Source of the DNA: Lamellibrachia satsuma
Taxonomy: Eukaryota > Annelida > Polychaeta > Sabellida > Siboglinidae
Direction: 5' to 3'
DNA: 64,000 nucleotides
NCBI GenBank assembly: GCA_033239005.1
Contig: BSQZ01000006.1
Coordinates: 4,797,501-4,861,500, forward strand
Below are positions 23,101-37,963 of this stretch, piece by piece; the first letter of the stretch is position 1; each line of letters begins with the position of its first letter. Below the pieces are notes generated by a model. The model ran no database searches, was not told where the DNA came from, and worked only from the letters and a program-made list of their open reading frames with translations. The translations under genes and the position numbers were made by a program.

Positions 23101-26100
23101 CCAAGAAATATTGCCATCCTTTTCGTTTCTCATAGTCCAAGGTTCTAATTTATGTGGGTCAACATCTGACCAGGGTGTGCTCTGAAGCATAATGAAGTGG
23201 GCTTTTGAAATGACCATCAAATGCATGGTCATTATGCACCTGGGTCATTCCGTGTCAAATCAACCAATGGTAAAAAAACTTTTATGTATCAGAATTTGCT
23301 TATATTTTAACCAATGAATAAGTAGGTATACCTGAGGGTCCTGAGCACTTCTGCAAAAAACTAAGGATTTGCATGCAAATTGTGTCTGTAACATGTAATA
23401 CAAGGCAAGGCAGGGCCAGTGGGTATACCGAGTGCACGAAAATGAAAAAGAATTTTTTCCCCAAAAAATTATTTTAGAAGCAGTCTGTATTTCATTGTTG
23501 TGTTACAGTACAATGTCCAAATTGCTACCATCTATTGTCAGGGAATCTGGCAATAACCTTCAGTAGATTTCTAGTTGTTACACTTTCAGAATAATTCAGC
23601 CTTATGCTTTTTCTATATTTTATGAATTTCAGCACCCAAAATTAGAACGTGGGACAAATCCTATAGCTTTCAGCTGCAATATATACTAAATGAGACATAA
23701 ACTTTTGAAATGTCCTGAAAATTGGTTGATTTGACACAGATTGACGCGTCTGTTTCTAATTTTCCAACAGCACAACAATCTTATTATAATCCAGCAAGTG
23801 TATGTTTGTATATGTTTGTTATGATACTCCAAGACACTTTGCATTTCTAGCATCAAACAGGGGTTTATCTACCTCACGGTCGTGTCATCTTAGTTTGAGT
23901 TTTTTCGAAATTCACCCCACAATTACTCTTTCTACAAACAATCAAATTACCCTTTATGGAGTTATTATGTACTATTGTCCGCAATGATATAAAAAAATTA
24001 TGCACAGCATAATTGTTAACAACGTTATGTGTCATTTCTTTAATTGTCCAAACATATGTAATACAAGGACAAGGCATTGCTAGAAGTTACTATAACTGCC
24101 AATATCATGTCGCAGTTTCAAGTACCAAGGCATAGGTGTATATTTCTGTTATAACGTTTTTTTTATATTGTTATCGTGACAGTCACTTATGAACTACGAA
24201 GTTATTCCTCCCAGAGGACGGGTATTTTTGCTAGTCTAAACAGTTATAATTGGGGTTTCGTATGAAATTAACTTTTTTATGCTATTCTTTACATTAGTTA
24301 TAGCACATGTAATATATGTATTATGTGAATTCAATACCTTCAGGTTATCTGTAATCCAGTACAATACTTTAAGACGAACCAAAAGTCATAGTTTTCGGCC
24401 TAAGAGTGAGTAAAACATAACCATTTATAGCTACAATTAAGAATATCATGCCAGTGGTTTACTAGGAAAACCTTGTTGAACACACATCTTAATTTCATGG
24501 GCCGCGCCATACTGTTAGATAACACTACATCACTAGTTATTCTTGCCAATGTGATATGGCCATGCTATTTGCATCAACTTATGAAACATATTTTGTTCTT
24601 TGTTTACTAAACTAGTATTCTGGCAAAATAACATGTTTGTTTGAGACTACATTAGTTCTGTGTATGCTAGCCTCCCTTAATACGTCACTTTAGTCTAGGT
24701 CACCCCGATTTTATAGAACTGCACATGTGCTTATCGGTCACGCTGGTTAACATATCAGCCCTCGATCATTCGGAGAATTGATCAGATTCTCCAACTATTA
24801 GAACACATTCTGAGTAAACCACTGGTGCGACATTCTTTATTTTAGTTGTACATGGTTAGTTTTTATTATCTCTTAGGTGCATAGCCCCAAAACCATAACT
24901 TGTTTTGCTTTAATAAGTGTCATTTAGCAGTGCCAAGAAGGGTGATCATTATTTATCTGACGTCTTGTAATACCACCAGCTAATCAAAGTAACCAAATTA
25001 GTCCTAATAATTGAATCTTTATTGTATAAAAATATGAAATAGTTCTAGATATATATTTTTTAAAACTGTACGCACATTGCACATTGGTGAAGGAATTATT
25101 TTGAAAAAGCAGCATGCTTTTATTTTATACTTGGTGATACTCTGCTATTTCAGTTGTGAAGCCAATTAATGTTGCTGTGATTCAACCATTCCTATGCAGT
25201 TTACTCCAGGGTTGTAACGATTCATCGATGCATCAATTAATAGCGATACTTTCTCATGATACCGTACTCGATATATTTTACAAGGATCATGATACATACA
25301 CGATACACGTAAACATATTTTCCAAAGTGTCATTGTGTTGAAAATTGAAACTACATGCAAAGCAAGACTTGGAAACCATTTTGAGTCTACCCATTTGTAA
25401 TGTAGTCAATGCCGACACAGGCAAATTTGCTTGCTACAAGTCGAAAACTCGCATTAGTTTTACTACAGTGTTTTACTGAACATTGTGTTTTCAGTAGACA
25501 TTAATTTACAGTTGTGTAATTCGGTGCAAATAAATCGTTTTTTACAACTGTTTATTGTTATGTTTATTGTTATGTTTATTGTTATGTTTATTGTTATGTT
25601 TATTGTTATGTTTATTGTTATGTTTATTGTTATGTATCGCGATGCGTATCGCGTCTTGGTGTAGTGTATCATTAAAGCTTTAGTTTCCTCCCATGCTTTC
25701 TTCAGCCTTCTAAATAATGCCATCAGTCAGCATCATTCTTGCAGGAACACAAGTCTTCAGCTGCGGCAAAACTTGATACAACAGTGAACTGCTCTCAAAA
25801 CTGTCTCGTCGTTATTTTTCAGTCGTCCCTTGTCCTGATATTTCCCCTTCAGCATGGTTTTTCATGAGGCGCCGTGTCACGCAATGGAACAAGTAGAGCC
25901 GCTGTGTGAATCACTGTTGTCTGAGCACAATCGTAGGCTCACACACGGTGATGTCACTGCTGACCTCGTTGACCAGGTAGTGGACGTTACAGTTTCAGCC
26001 ACACCTCTGGTGCTACTGCACACCACGACGCTTTCGCACGCAGCTTCACATTAATGCTTGCCTTCCTCTCACGAGATGCTATTTCAGTTTTCGTTGGCGC

Positions 26101-29100
26101 CAGCGGCTGCATGGCTTGGCGACGATTCGCATGGAAGCTCATGTCAGATGCATGGTTTTTGTTTGCTGCTTTCACATGTATGCTTGTTTGGAAGGTATCA
26201 TTAACATCTTGCATACCTTCCTAATTCTCTGGTGGTAAGCAGAGTGAATTGCATTCTATTACTTCTAATTGGTTGGGTTGATCCTCACCAACTCAATGCA
26301 CACGTGTGACACTAGATGCCTTGTAAACAACATGGAATCCTGTGTGATTTCTTATGGGATATTTCGAGGCTCACATATACACATAAATGGAAAGTAATTA
26401 GCACTTATAGTGTAAGTTCAGTGGACTCCGCTTTGTACAATCACTGTGGGCTAGAGCAGTTTGTTTGATTAAGTGGCTCATTCACTTATGTGGTACATTT
26501 TAATACAGCAGGAATAGATAATATTTCCATCCCAGCTGATGCTATTAACCGAGTGCGCTGTATGACGAGACGCATGCTGTGGGAGAGCACCACAAAGGAA
26601 GCGAGCTGCTGTCAACTGATGTGATTATTGAGCAGTGTATTGCTAGGGCAATGGACGTATGGTCAGCAGTGACCATGTGGCTAGCTGGTTGCCATAACAA
26701 TATCTACTGACTGGTGGTGTCTATTTCTCTGATATCCTTTGTGTCAAACTTCAAGACAAGCATCGTCTATTACATAGTCCAACATGAAGCATGGTTCCTT
26801 TACCAGCTTGTTCAAATATGTCACAAATCCATTCTCTGTATTCATTAAAGAGCTCATTCATGGTAAGAATTATTGACATTTAGAGAAAGTTAAAGGAATC
26901 ATTGATGCCCTAAAAGAATGTAATTTCACTTCTGTAAGATATATATTCATATTCTTGTGACTTAGCAGCCAAGAAATGCATGTTTTGCAATTTGTAGTAA
27001 GAACGGTATTTTTGCCGTTTTCTTAATGCTGTCAAACATGACATACCTAGGTAGTTCATGTTTGCATTAGACTGACGCACTAGAACATTTGCCTGTTTTA
27101 TTTCAATTACCACTAATCAACAAGTTTAAACATCAGACCACATACATTGAGACCTGTTCAATGTAAGCCATCTCTGTTTGTTCTATGGTCACTGGCATGT
27201 TTTTGGCACCTGCACGTTTGACCAACGTCTGGCTGCATACTGTATATATTTGCTTGGAAATCTACCGAGTACACCATTTGCTTCTGTCTTGGTGATTCTC
27301 CAATGCTTGCTGTGACATGGCACTGAAGTGAATTGCACACATGAATTGTCCAGCAAGAGCAGATTCGATGACATCTAAGTGCTGCATGGATTGCGAAATT
27401 GTTTGATGCAGTTATATAAATGTTGACACCAGTGTTTGTATCAATATTGTGTTGAGATGCAGGGTTCAGGTTAGTCATACACGTGTAGTTGCATTTGGGT
27501 ATTGAGTTTGTGAATAATAATTGTTTCCGGTAAATGTAGTGTATTACAGCTATTGTAGTTCATTTATTCTGGTTCAGTACAGTGAAATATGTTGTTGTGC
27601 TTTGCCTGCCAGAAATAGAAGTTGACCTGGTATCAAAAATCCAAGATGACTTCCTTCCATCGTTGTATTTTTAAACACATGATTAGCTATTATATAATAA
27701 ACTAATTTTAATGACAAACTAAAAGAGAGTTCAAAATCATTATTTAATTTTTTTATGAGTTAATTTGTAATACATGTTTGCTGTTGCTACCCATCTTCCA
27801 ATGTAATAAAACAAATGCTTTAATATATGTTTTAAATTAGCCAATTTTGTTTGGTTTTTGTTTGAAATTTCATACCTTTGACAACCTGTCAGCAGGATGA
27901 TTCAGGCATGCTGTGGCAAGACAGTAATTATCTTTACAGCATGTGTAAGCATATGTCACTATCTTAGTGTTTCTTGTTGCATAGGAGACCTTCCAGTGGG
28001 ACCCGCCCAATCCACCGACATGTATGGTCGGTGGTGGCGACACAGGGTCCATGTCATCTCTGACATCTAACTCCGGAGACCTGTGCCGGATCTGTCATTG
28101 CACATCGGAGCCCGGTGCTCCGATGATCTCGCCATGTGTATGCAGTGGCAGTCTCAAGTTCGTTCATCAAAGTTGTCTGCAGCAGTGGATCAAAAGTGCG
28201 GACACAAAGTCGTGCGAACTGTGCAAGTTCGACTTCCATATGACCACCAAGATCAAGCCATTCAGAAAGGTACGTATCGCGTTGCAAAATGGCTAGAATC
28301 ATTAGGTCAAGATTGATTATTGATTGAGATTAAAGAATTCTGCAGTCTGTTTGTGGTGCTAATATCACACATATTATATTCATTCATTTTATGTCGCATC
28401 CTCGGTCAATCAGTTCAGTCTTGTAAAAGGTAAACAGAGGTAAGGGTAGATTCTTATATACTGCGGTATCCAGTCTTTGGGATTGTTCAAAGTGATTTAC
28501 ACCCCATGGCAGACCTGATCCTTTACACTTCAACCCCTGGCTGACCTGTTCCCTTACACTTCATACCCTGGCAGACATGTTCCTTTACACTCCACCCCCT
28601 GGCTGACCTGTTCCTTTACAGTTCACCCCTGGCATACCTGTTTCTTTACACTTCACCCCTGGCTGACCTGTTCCTTTACACTTTCACCCCTGGCAGACCT
28701 GTTCCTTTACACTTAACTCCATGACTGACCTGTTCCTTTACACTTCAGCCCTGGCATACCTGTTTCTTTACACTTCACCCCCTAGCTGACCTGTTCCGTT
28801 ACACTTCACACCCTGGCAGACATGTTCCTTTACACTTCACACCCTGGCTGACCTGTTCCTTTACACTTCACCCCTGGCAGACCTGTTTCTTTACACTTCA
28901 CCCCCTGGCTGACCTGTTCCGTTACACTTCACCCCTGGCAGACCTGTTTCTTTACACTTCACCCCCTGGCTGACCTGTTCCTTTACACTTCACCCCTGGC
29001 AGACCTGTTCCTTTACACTTCACCCCCTGGCTGACCTGTTCCTTTACACTTTCACCCCTGGCAGACCTGTTCCTTTACACTTAACTCCATGATTGACCTG

Positions 29101-32100
29101 TTCCTTTACACTTCAGCCCTGGCATACCTGTTTCTTTACACTTCACCCCCTAGCTGACCTGTTCCCTTACACTTCACACCCTGGCAGACATGTTCCTTTA
29201 TACTTCACACCATGGCTGACCTGTTCCTTTACACTTCACCCCTGGCAGACCTGTTTCTTTACACTTCACCACCTGGCTGACCTGTTCCTTTACACTTCAC
29301 CCCTGGCAGACCTGTTCCTTTACACTTCACCCCCTGGCTGACCTGTTCCTTTACACTTTCACCCCTGGCAGACCTGTTCCTTTACACTTAACTCCATGAC
29401 TGACCTGTTCCTTTACACTTCAGCCCTGGCATACCTGTTTCTTTACACTTCACCCCCTAGCTGACCTGTTCCCTTACACTTCACACCCTGGCAGACATGT
29501 TCCTTTACACTTCACACCCTGGCTGACCTGTTCCTTTACACTTCACCCCTGGCAGACCTGTTTCTTTACACTTCACCCCCTGGCTGACCTGTTCCTTTAC
29601 ACTTCACCCCTGGCAGACCTGTTTCTTTACACTTCACCCCTGGCTGACCTGTTCCTTTACACTTCACCCCTGGCAGACCTGCTCCTTTACACTTCACCCC
29701 TGGCAGACCTGTTTCTTTACACTTCACCCCCTGGCTGACCTGTTCCTTTACACTTCACCCCTGGCATACCTGTTCCTTTACACTTCACCCCCTGGCTGAC
29801 CTGTTCCTTTACACTTCACCCCTGGCATACCTGTTCCTTTACACTTCACCCCCTGGCTGACCTGTTCCTTTACACTTCAGCCCCTGGCAGACCTGTTCCT
29901 TTACACTTCACCCCTGGCATACCTGTTCCTTTACACTTCACCCCCTGGCTGACCTGTTCCTTTACACTTCACCCCTGGTATACCTGTTCCTTTACACTTC
30001 ACCCCCTGGCTGACCTGTTGCTTTACACTTCACCCCTGGCATACCTGTTCCTTTACACTTCACCCCCTGACTGACCTGTTCCTTTACACTTCAGCCCCTG
30101 GCAGACCTGTTCCTTTACACTTCACCCCCTGGCTGACCTGTTGCTTTACACTTCACCCCTGGCATACCTGTTCCTTTACACTTCACCCCCTGACTGACCT
30201 GTTCCTTTACACTTCAGCCCCTGGCAGACCTGTTCCTTTACACTTCACCCCTGGCAGACCTGTTCATTCCATCACCAACTCAACTACTCTGGAAAGCATT
30301 ACTGCACGAAGACTATCCGTGTGTAACCAGGAACTCATTTATACAGATGAGTGAACTGGAGCAACATGAAGTGAACAAAATAGCCCAAGTTTCGATTCTT
30401 CCGATTGAGAGTTAATTCAGTTCAATGTTCTAACCACAACACCACTGCGCTCCACATAAAATGTAACTTTAACATGGTGGAGGGTTTCTCAAAATATGAT
30501 TTGTCAGATCAGTGACTCCAGTAGATTTGTTGAAACACAGAAATGTTAGGTTTCAGGTTTAACATAGTAATTTAATGTGCTGTGAAACCAATCTTCATTA
30601 AAGACATTTGGAATTAAAAATATTATTTGTCAGATCAGTGACTCCAGTGGTTTTGTTGAAACACAGAAATGTTAGGTTTCAGGTTTAACATAGTAATTTA
30701 ATGTGCTGTGGAACCAATCTTCATTAAAGACATTTGGAGTTAAAAGTGACATTTTTATTTCTCTTATATGTGATATATTCTGCTGTTTACATCACCAGTA
30801 CTTCAACTTTCGCATTTCTACACACCCAAAACAACATTACATGCAGCAGATATATCACGCAGACGATTCACAAGTTACATTTGTGTCACATTTGTTGGGT
30901 TTATTATGTTGCATTTGATGTGAGTTACATGTGAAAGCTGCGTAAATCTTGTAAGGTTTGTAAAATGTTTACTGGATGGTAAGGTAACAGATTGATTGTG
31001 TTAGCTGGCATATATGTCATGCTATACATGATTCTTCTGAAACTGTTTCATCTGTAGTATAGGCCAGGAGTACCCCAGTAGAACATAGAATAAAGGCAGA
31101 CCACAGTCAGATGACAAATTATTATTGGTGGTGGTGGTGGTGGTGGTGGTGGCAGCAGCGGCGGCAGTGATGGCAACGGTGGTGGATGGAAGAAATTATA
31201 TTTCACATTTAACTTTACCCATGTTCTGTGTAGTTGTAAGTAAACATCTAAAATAAGTGTGGATGAACAGTAAATAATTCTTCTTGTCCCTGCATGCTTG
31301 CTTTTGACTAAAGTGTTCTATGTGTCCTTCCTAAGACTTATATGTTCTGTGTCCTTCCTAAGACTTATATGTTATGTGTCCATCCTAAGACTTAAGTGTC
31401 CTGTGTGTTCTTCCTAAGACGTATGTCTTATGTGTCCTACCTAAGACTTAAGTGTCATTTCTAAGACTTATGTCTTATGTGTCCTACCTAAGGCTTAAGT
31501 GTCCTTCCTAAGACTCAAGTTTTCTGTGTGTCATTCCTAAGACTTAAGTGTCCTATGTGTCCTTCCTAAGACTCAAATTTCCTATAAGTCCTTCCTAAGA
31601 CTTAAGTGTCATGTGTCATGTGTCCTTCCTAAGACTGGGTTTGTTGATAACGGGTAAATGTTCACTCATTGACTGCAATCATGATATCTGTACCAGCTCA
31701 GGTAGAGTACCTATGAATATCTTATTCAAACTGAACAGACTTACTAAGTAAAGATAATACAAATGGTCTTCTTGTCTCTCTAGTTGTATCTATTATTGTA
31801 TGTTTTCTGGATGAAGTAATTTAGTGGCTAGTTCACATAATGGGCATTCATCTCCAATCCACACTAGTTGCTTCAATCAGACTATTGCAGACGGGGAATT
31901 GGTGGTTGGGCGAAAAAAGTTGGGGTGTGTGTAACTGATATATAGAAATGCTGTTAGATTTGAGTGAGACAAAAAGGGTGCGTATTATACTTGTGGGCTT
32001 CTTATACATGGATGCTTATGGTATTATATTAGTTTAAAGGTTTTTATAGTGATCTTGTATTTATCAGTAAAACTTTTCGTATTTATTATATATTTGATAT

Positions 32101-35100
32101 AAAGTGCTTTTCCTGCACCCACCTACAGTATAGCCAGTGAAGGCAAATACAAAATAACATACATGTCTAAAATCATAAGAACAATTTTGTAGTACAAAGA
32201 CAAACTAATATGGCTTATTATATTAAAAACAATATACACCTCATCTCCCTGTCGCAACTTCATAGCTAGGTTATGACTCATAAGACTAATAATACTATTA
32301 AAAAACAATCGCCAAGCTAAGCAGTCGCCCAATTGTTATGTATTATATTGAAATTCTTTTAAAATCTTGTTGGCCTGCTGAAAGCTGCAGAAGGCCAGTT
32401 GAATTACTTAGGTATTACTTAGGTATGTGGCACTTAATTAGCCAATGGTTCATATGCCACCTGGAGCATCCAGCTTTGAGTGACAGTTAAACATTGCAAG
32501 CCATAAGTTAGCCTATCTCATTGACTATTAACATTCAGCATTTACAGCACTGCAAAGATCCCTGACTGACGCCATTGGTATGTTCTCGGTTTTGAATTCT
32601 GATGCTCGAAAGGAGGCTGAGGTTTGCAGGGCACTGCTACATAGGCAGTAATGAAATGGTATCAAGGACCACCCTGTGGCAACCATCACGTGGAAGAACA
32701 AGACAAGGCAGACTAGCCTTGACATGTTAATGAGGATGTGGACTGGAGTCTTGAGAGGTGCATACAGCAGTGAGGGACAGAGATGTCTGGAGACAGATGG
32801 TTGGAGCCAGCAGAGTTTGACCACAGTGACTGGCATGATGATGATTGCTTACAGCAGTTGGAAGCAGCATGGAAACACCATCAAGAATCACAATATTCAC
32901 ACGCGTGCGCTGGATATAATGCTTTCCTGTTCCTTTATAAAATGATGTCCTCATTCTGTGTAAACTGTGGAGAAGTGGAGGAGGATTCAGATGATAATGA
33001 TGACGCTAACCTGGAAGAAACACAACTTGACAGGTGAAACATATGCTGCATAATAAGGAGGGTTTGGCAGAGGTTTCAACCTCCAATTTCCTACCTGTTT
33101 TGGGCGCGCACATCCCGCCAATTTTGAGAGTCCATCTCCCACCTCCCACCAGTCTCACCTCCAGCAAATCTTACCTCCCACTTATTTTCGAGGCCAACCT
33201 CCCACCAGTTTTTAGGATCAACCTCCCACTTCCCGCCACACCCTTCCATAATTACTGAGAAGGGATTAACAAAAAGGTGATGTAAACAGAATGGCTCTCA
33301 AAGTGCTGTATGACTGCCATGTGAACGCCAATCATGGAACTATACAGATATGCTGCAGAAAGATGTGGACTCAGAAACTGATAATTTCCATGTCAGGAAA
33401 ATAGGCTTATTGAGAAGGCTTCTTAATATCTTGACGACCGCACCATACAAGTTTAGGAGAGCCAATAAGGAGTTAATTACTGATCTTGGTGGTATATAGG
33501 AAATTAGAATATTGAAGGATGCATTGGAGACCTTTTGGAAGGAGGGTTCAACACATTTTGACTACATTAAGAGACACAGTGGATTTGACAAGATGATACT
33601 GGAGGGAAGACTGGCACGGAAAAGAAGCTGAGGCCAGCCACAACAGAGATGGGTGAAGGACATGACAGATCTGTCTTTGGAGCAGTGACAGTGGTAGGTG
33701 GAGAAAGCTGGAGAAAGAAATTGATTTTGCAAGCAAAATATTTGAGCAGCAATATTGACGATGAAGGTCATGGTCATGTGGTAGGGGAAGGAATGTGTGT
33801 TTCCAGGTTAATCCATAGAACAAAGAACATGAAAAACGAAAGGATGTCACTGGAGGTCGATAATGACCTGAAGGTCGCTGCAGTGATGCCGTGGATGATT
33901 AAGTACCATTCTGGGTGATGTGTTTATGTAAGAAAGAGAAAGACTGCTCTGTGAAGGGGGCATCATATATTACTTGATCATCAATAATTGATTACTGACA
34001 TAAGAAACAGTGAATTTGGAATGTAAGCATCTGTGGGCATTTCAAGCAAGCATCGTCAAGTATCGGCTGTTTCATAATATTAACATCGTAGTGTTTTCAG
34101 CCTCTTCTACAAGAATTCAGACTAGAAACTTTTAGCTTTTAATACCTCATGTGATTGTTGTTAATTGTATAATTTCTGTGATGTTACCTAAACTAAGTTA
34201 TTGTAATTGTGTTGAATATTAGCCCATCAAATGTTGAAGCCTTCGAGATTCACTAAGTTCATTGTATGAACTATCATATTTATTAAGATGCATGATCTTT
34301 CATTTGGGTGCTTGTAGAATTATTTTATTCTGTATATTTCTGTTACTTGTTCTAGAATATATTTTGCATATGAGACAACCCTTCATAGTCATCAAGGATT
34401 GCATATTTGTTAAAATTTAAACAATTTACTTTTCAACATTATACTCCATATAAGTATAACTGACAAAACAGTAGTACAAGGATCAGTAGATGTAGCATAT
34501 TTTATTCTTTTCTATAATCAGTTGTAGAGTAGTGAACATTTCTGGTGCACATATAACATGTACAAGTACATATAGCGTAGCAACAAGACATTAGTTTAGA
34601 CATTAGTCTAATTGTCCATCTGATACTACTGAAGGAAAACCTAGGTTCACCTGTTAATTATTCGTCATATGATGACAAAGTCGCAATCTCTAATTATCGA
34701 CAAAGGTTGTGTCGAAGATGAAATTTGAGAAACTCAAACATGGGAAGTGCCTAGGTAAACAGAGTGGCTAGCTTGAGCCACATGATGAGATCACATGCAA
34801 GTGTGGTCACTGCCAACAACTCTACAGGGATGACCACACCTGTAGTGGTCCATCACAAGACTGCCCGCAAGGGTTTGTGTCAGGATTAAGACACAGTATT
34901 TGTTGTCCATTGTCCTGAAAAGATTTACTTGTAAAGTGTGGATGGTTTGTTAGATGGGATTTATTTTTGGGAGTGGTTCATATCAAATAGTTTATTGTAA
35001 CTCTTTATAAGAAGTACAAATAAACAAAGCGAAATTCTTCTAAAACATCCAGAAAGAAAACAGTGAGGGAAGAGCATAATGTTATGCTCCCTTACTGGTA

Positions 35101-37906
35101 TATGCACGCATGCACACGCACGCACACACATGTGCTTGTCCAAATGAATGCATGATGCTTGCGTGCACACAATTATTTGTACCGTATATATATTATGTTA
35201 TGGAAGTTACACATGGCCGAGCATCTGTCACACTTGGCTGACAGTGTTGACAGGAAACAAAGGCAGGTGTTTAAACTGCTCGGGTCATCGCACAGTTGAG
35301 TGTGCCCGTTGTGAACATAGCACTAAAGATTTTGCACACATGGTCAGCAGATTCAGCAATCACTGTATGCGATTGGGAGTTTTTTTTTCAATGACAGATA
35401 AACCAGTAGAGAATTATGAAATACCGTGCAGTAGTTTGACCCCAATTGAGACAGAATGACAGCTGATTTATTGTCAGTGACAAATAGCCAGCATTCAGTC
35501 TGTGCTATTGAACGGAACCCCAGTAGATGCCTTTGTGATAATTGGAATATGATTGTAGCCTGTATCAAAATCAGAACACTTTATTTGACCCAGTTGCACA
35601 GTTCAGATCATACAATGTTATAAAAATCTCAGTAGGGTCACAGAGATTCACATTAAGACAGACAGTCACTTACAAAGGACTGCCATTTAGGGTGGAACAG
35701 GTTGTGCAAGATTAAAAAAAATTCTAGAGATCTCCTTTGAGGATGACATAACATAACATGTCAAAGTGTATGCCAAGTGAACATAGTTTTAGATAATGCA
35801 TATTTCCCATTCTTATGGTATACATATAGTAAGTTCTCCATGATGTTAGAGATAGAAGATGCTAGCTTCCTTGGAGAAACTGCGCAATGAAGGAAAGGGT
35901 TTGCTTAGAGGGATCACTGAGGCAAGATGTGAAGGGAAAAGACCATGAGGAAGAGGAAGGATTAATATGTTGGATGGAATGAGGGAGAGAAAGTCCGGCA
36001 GAGAACTGAAGAGTCTTAGAAAGGACCAGAAGAGGTGCAGGATTATTTAGCTAGGAGAATGCACTTTGGCCTACCGACAGACAGGGAGCTAGCAGAAGAA
36101 GCTTGTGTATTGCAGTTAGTTTAATGCCACTGCTGTCTTGAACATATTTACATGGATCACTGTTGTGTGAATTCAAGCCATGCATGATTCTGAATGATTT
36201 TCTTTGCCAAAAAAATATATGCTTTATTTTCAGAATATCAGCTTCAGTATTAGCTGGAAATCAATTAATTATACACTGCGCATCAGGGCATCAGTTGAGT
36301 GCAGTGCCGCACATGTAGATTTAACGCACTGCTTCACGTTCATTTCTACTAGCATATTGGCACACCCTAGAGATTTAGGCAATTTGTCAAAATCCATTGT
36401 CTAAATCCCATCCCTGAAGACAACATTGATTTCCATGGGTCGACAGAGTTTATTGCCTCGGTCACCAAATCCAGTTGCGTCCAAATCCTGTCCCTGTGTA
36501 GTGACACATTACTCAGACTGGGACCAGTAGTAGCAGAGTATTAGTGTTCAATGTCTGTGTTTATTATTTAATTGGCTTTTAGCTGCGTAAAGGTCCCTCC
36601 TCAGTAACTCAGTTACACTTTTTCACTTGTCTAATTTCAGACTCATTTTATAAAGATTAAAACTACCTAGTATCTACTACGACCTACTAGCACGTTTGTG
36701 CAAATTTATTATCTAGCTTTGATGAAATAATCGGACAAACTATTAAAAATTTGGTGCAAAAAGGGCAAAAGTGGTCAGGCTCTATAAACTGTGAAACTCT
36801 TTCACAAGTAACCCGATCAATCTAATGAGGAAAGTTAGTTCTTTTGAAGATTTTAACAAAAGTTCGCATTCTTTTATTAAACCGACTGCATGGTATTATT
36901 TAAACTTTTATTATTAATATTTATGGTCCACAGATTTGAACATCACTGAGCCTGATTCCCGATGCGCTTAATGAATTAAGGGGGGAATTTTAATTGTACT
37001 TTGCTGCTCAAGAGATGGCCCTCGTGAGCCATCTGCCGCTCTGCACAGTTATCTGCTGTGGTTTGCTTTGTACTTGGAAGCCAGCCTCTTTGCGCTGTAG
37101 TGTGGGCTGAAGTCGTTAAGCTACTGAATGAATCAACTGCTGAATCAGTCAGCAATGGCGTCTCCGATGTGGTCACACTACAACATCAATCCTGTGTGTC
37201 ATGGGTGTTTTTCATGCGTTTCAAATGGCATATTGTTCGTGTGTCTGCCAACTCTATTGAATCTTCAGTTTGAGTTGTTTACTTATTCCACCTGTTTAGT
37301 TTTTATTAGTGGGTTCACGGATCCGCCGACCCAATATTTTTTTTAAAGAAAAAACCTTCTTTACGTTTTCATTATGTCGTATTTTTATGTGAAACGTTTG
37401 TTTATTGTCTCAAAGACGAGCCCGTGATCCATCAGATTGTATGTACTTTCATATAATTTTAGCATTCATGTTGTTAAGTCTCCCATTTTCAGCTAACGGT
37501 TAGACTAGTTTTTAGTTGGAGCATAACCGCAATACTGATTTTTGCATGTACATTCATATAATGTTGCTAGTTTCAGCTACCAGGCAGACTAGTTTTTAGC
37601 CTCGTGGCCCAATGGCACTATTTCCCTGTTCATTCACTAGGTGTCACTATTAAACTCATTGGAAATTCCTTACTAAGAAAATTACTCATAATGCGTTATG
37701 AAATACACTGGCGTTAGTTTAGTCAACAACTTAATTTGCATTTATGTCAGATTTCCGTAAACCAACTAATAAAAAATAAAACGCCTTAGTTACCCTACAT
37801 CTGGTAGCTGCCAGGGGCTGTGAACGATGTTATACGCTCTTCAGTGTTTCCTTGAAATATGCTACAAGTCCAATGGATCGCAGTTTAGGTCAGTTTCTAT
37901 CAAAGT

Positions 37907-37963
<57 letters not shown>

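Larger units (their letters stand above)
17542..27984 (+). other. MARCHF1/8 intron 1 (10.4 kb)
   Basis: It contains a reverse copy of a dispersed repeat (19185-19620), a direct copy (22480-22800), an 18-bp tandem, TA tract, MITE-like inverted repeats and a hAT-like scrap near 25.2 kb. Between these I see no further supported exons. Confidence 0.6.
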
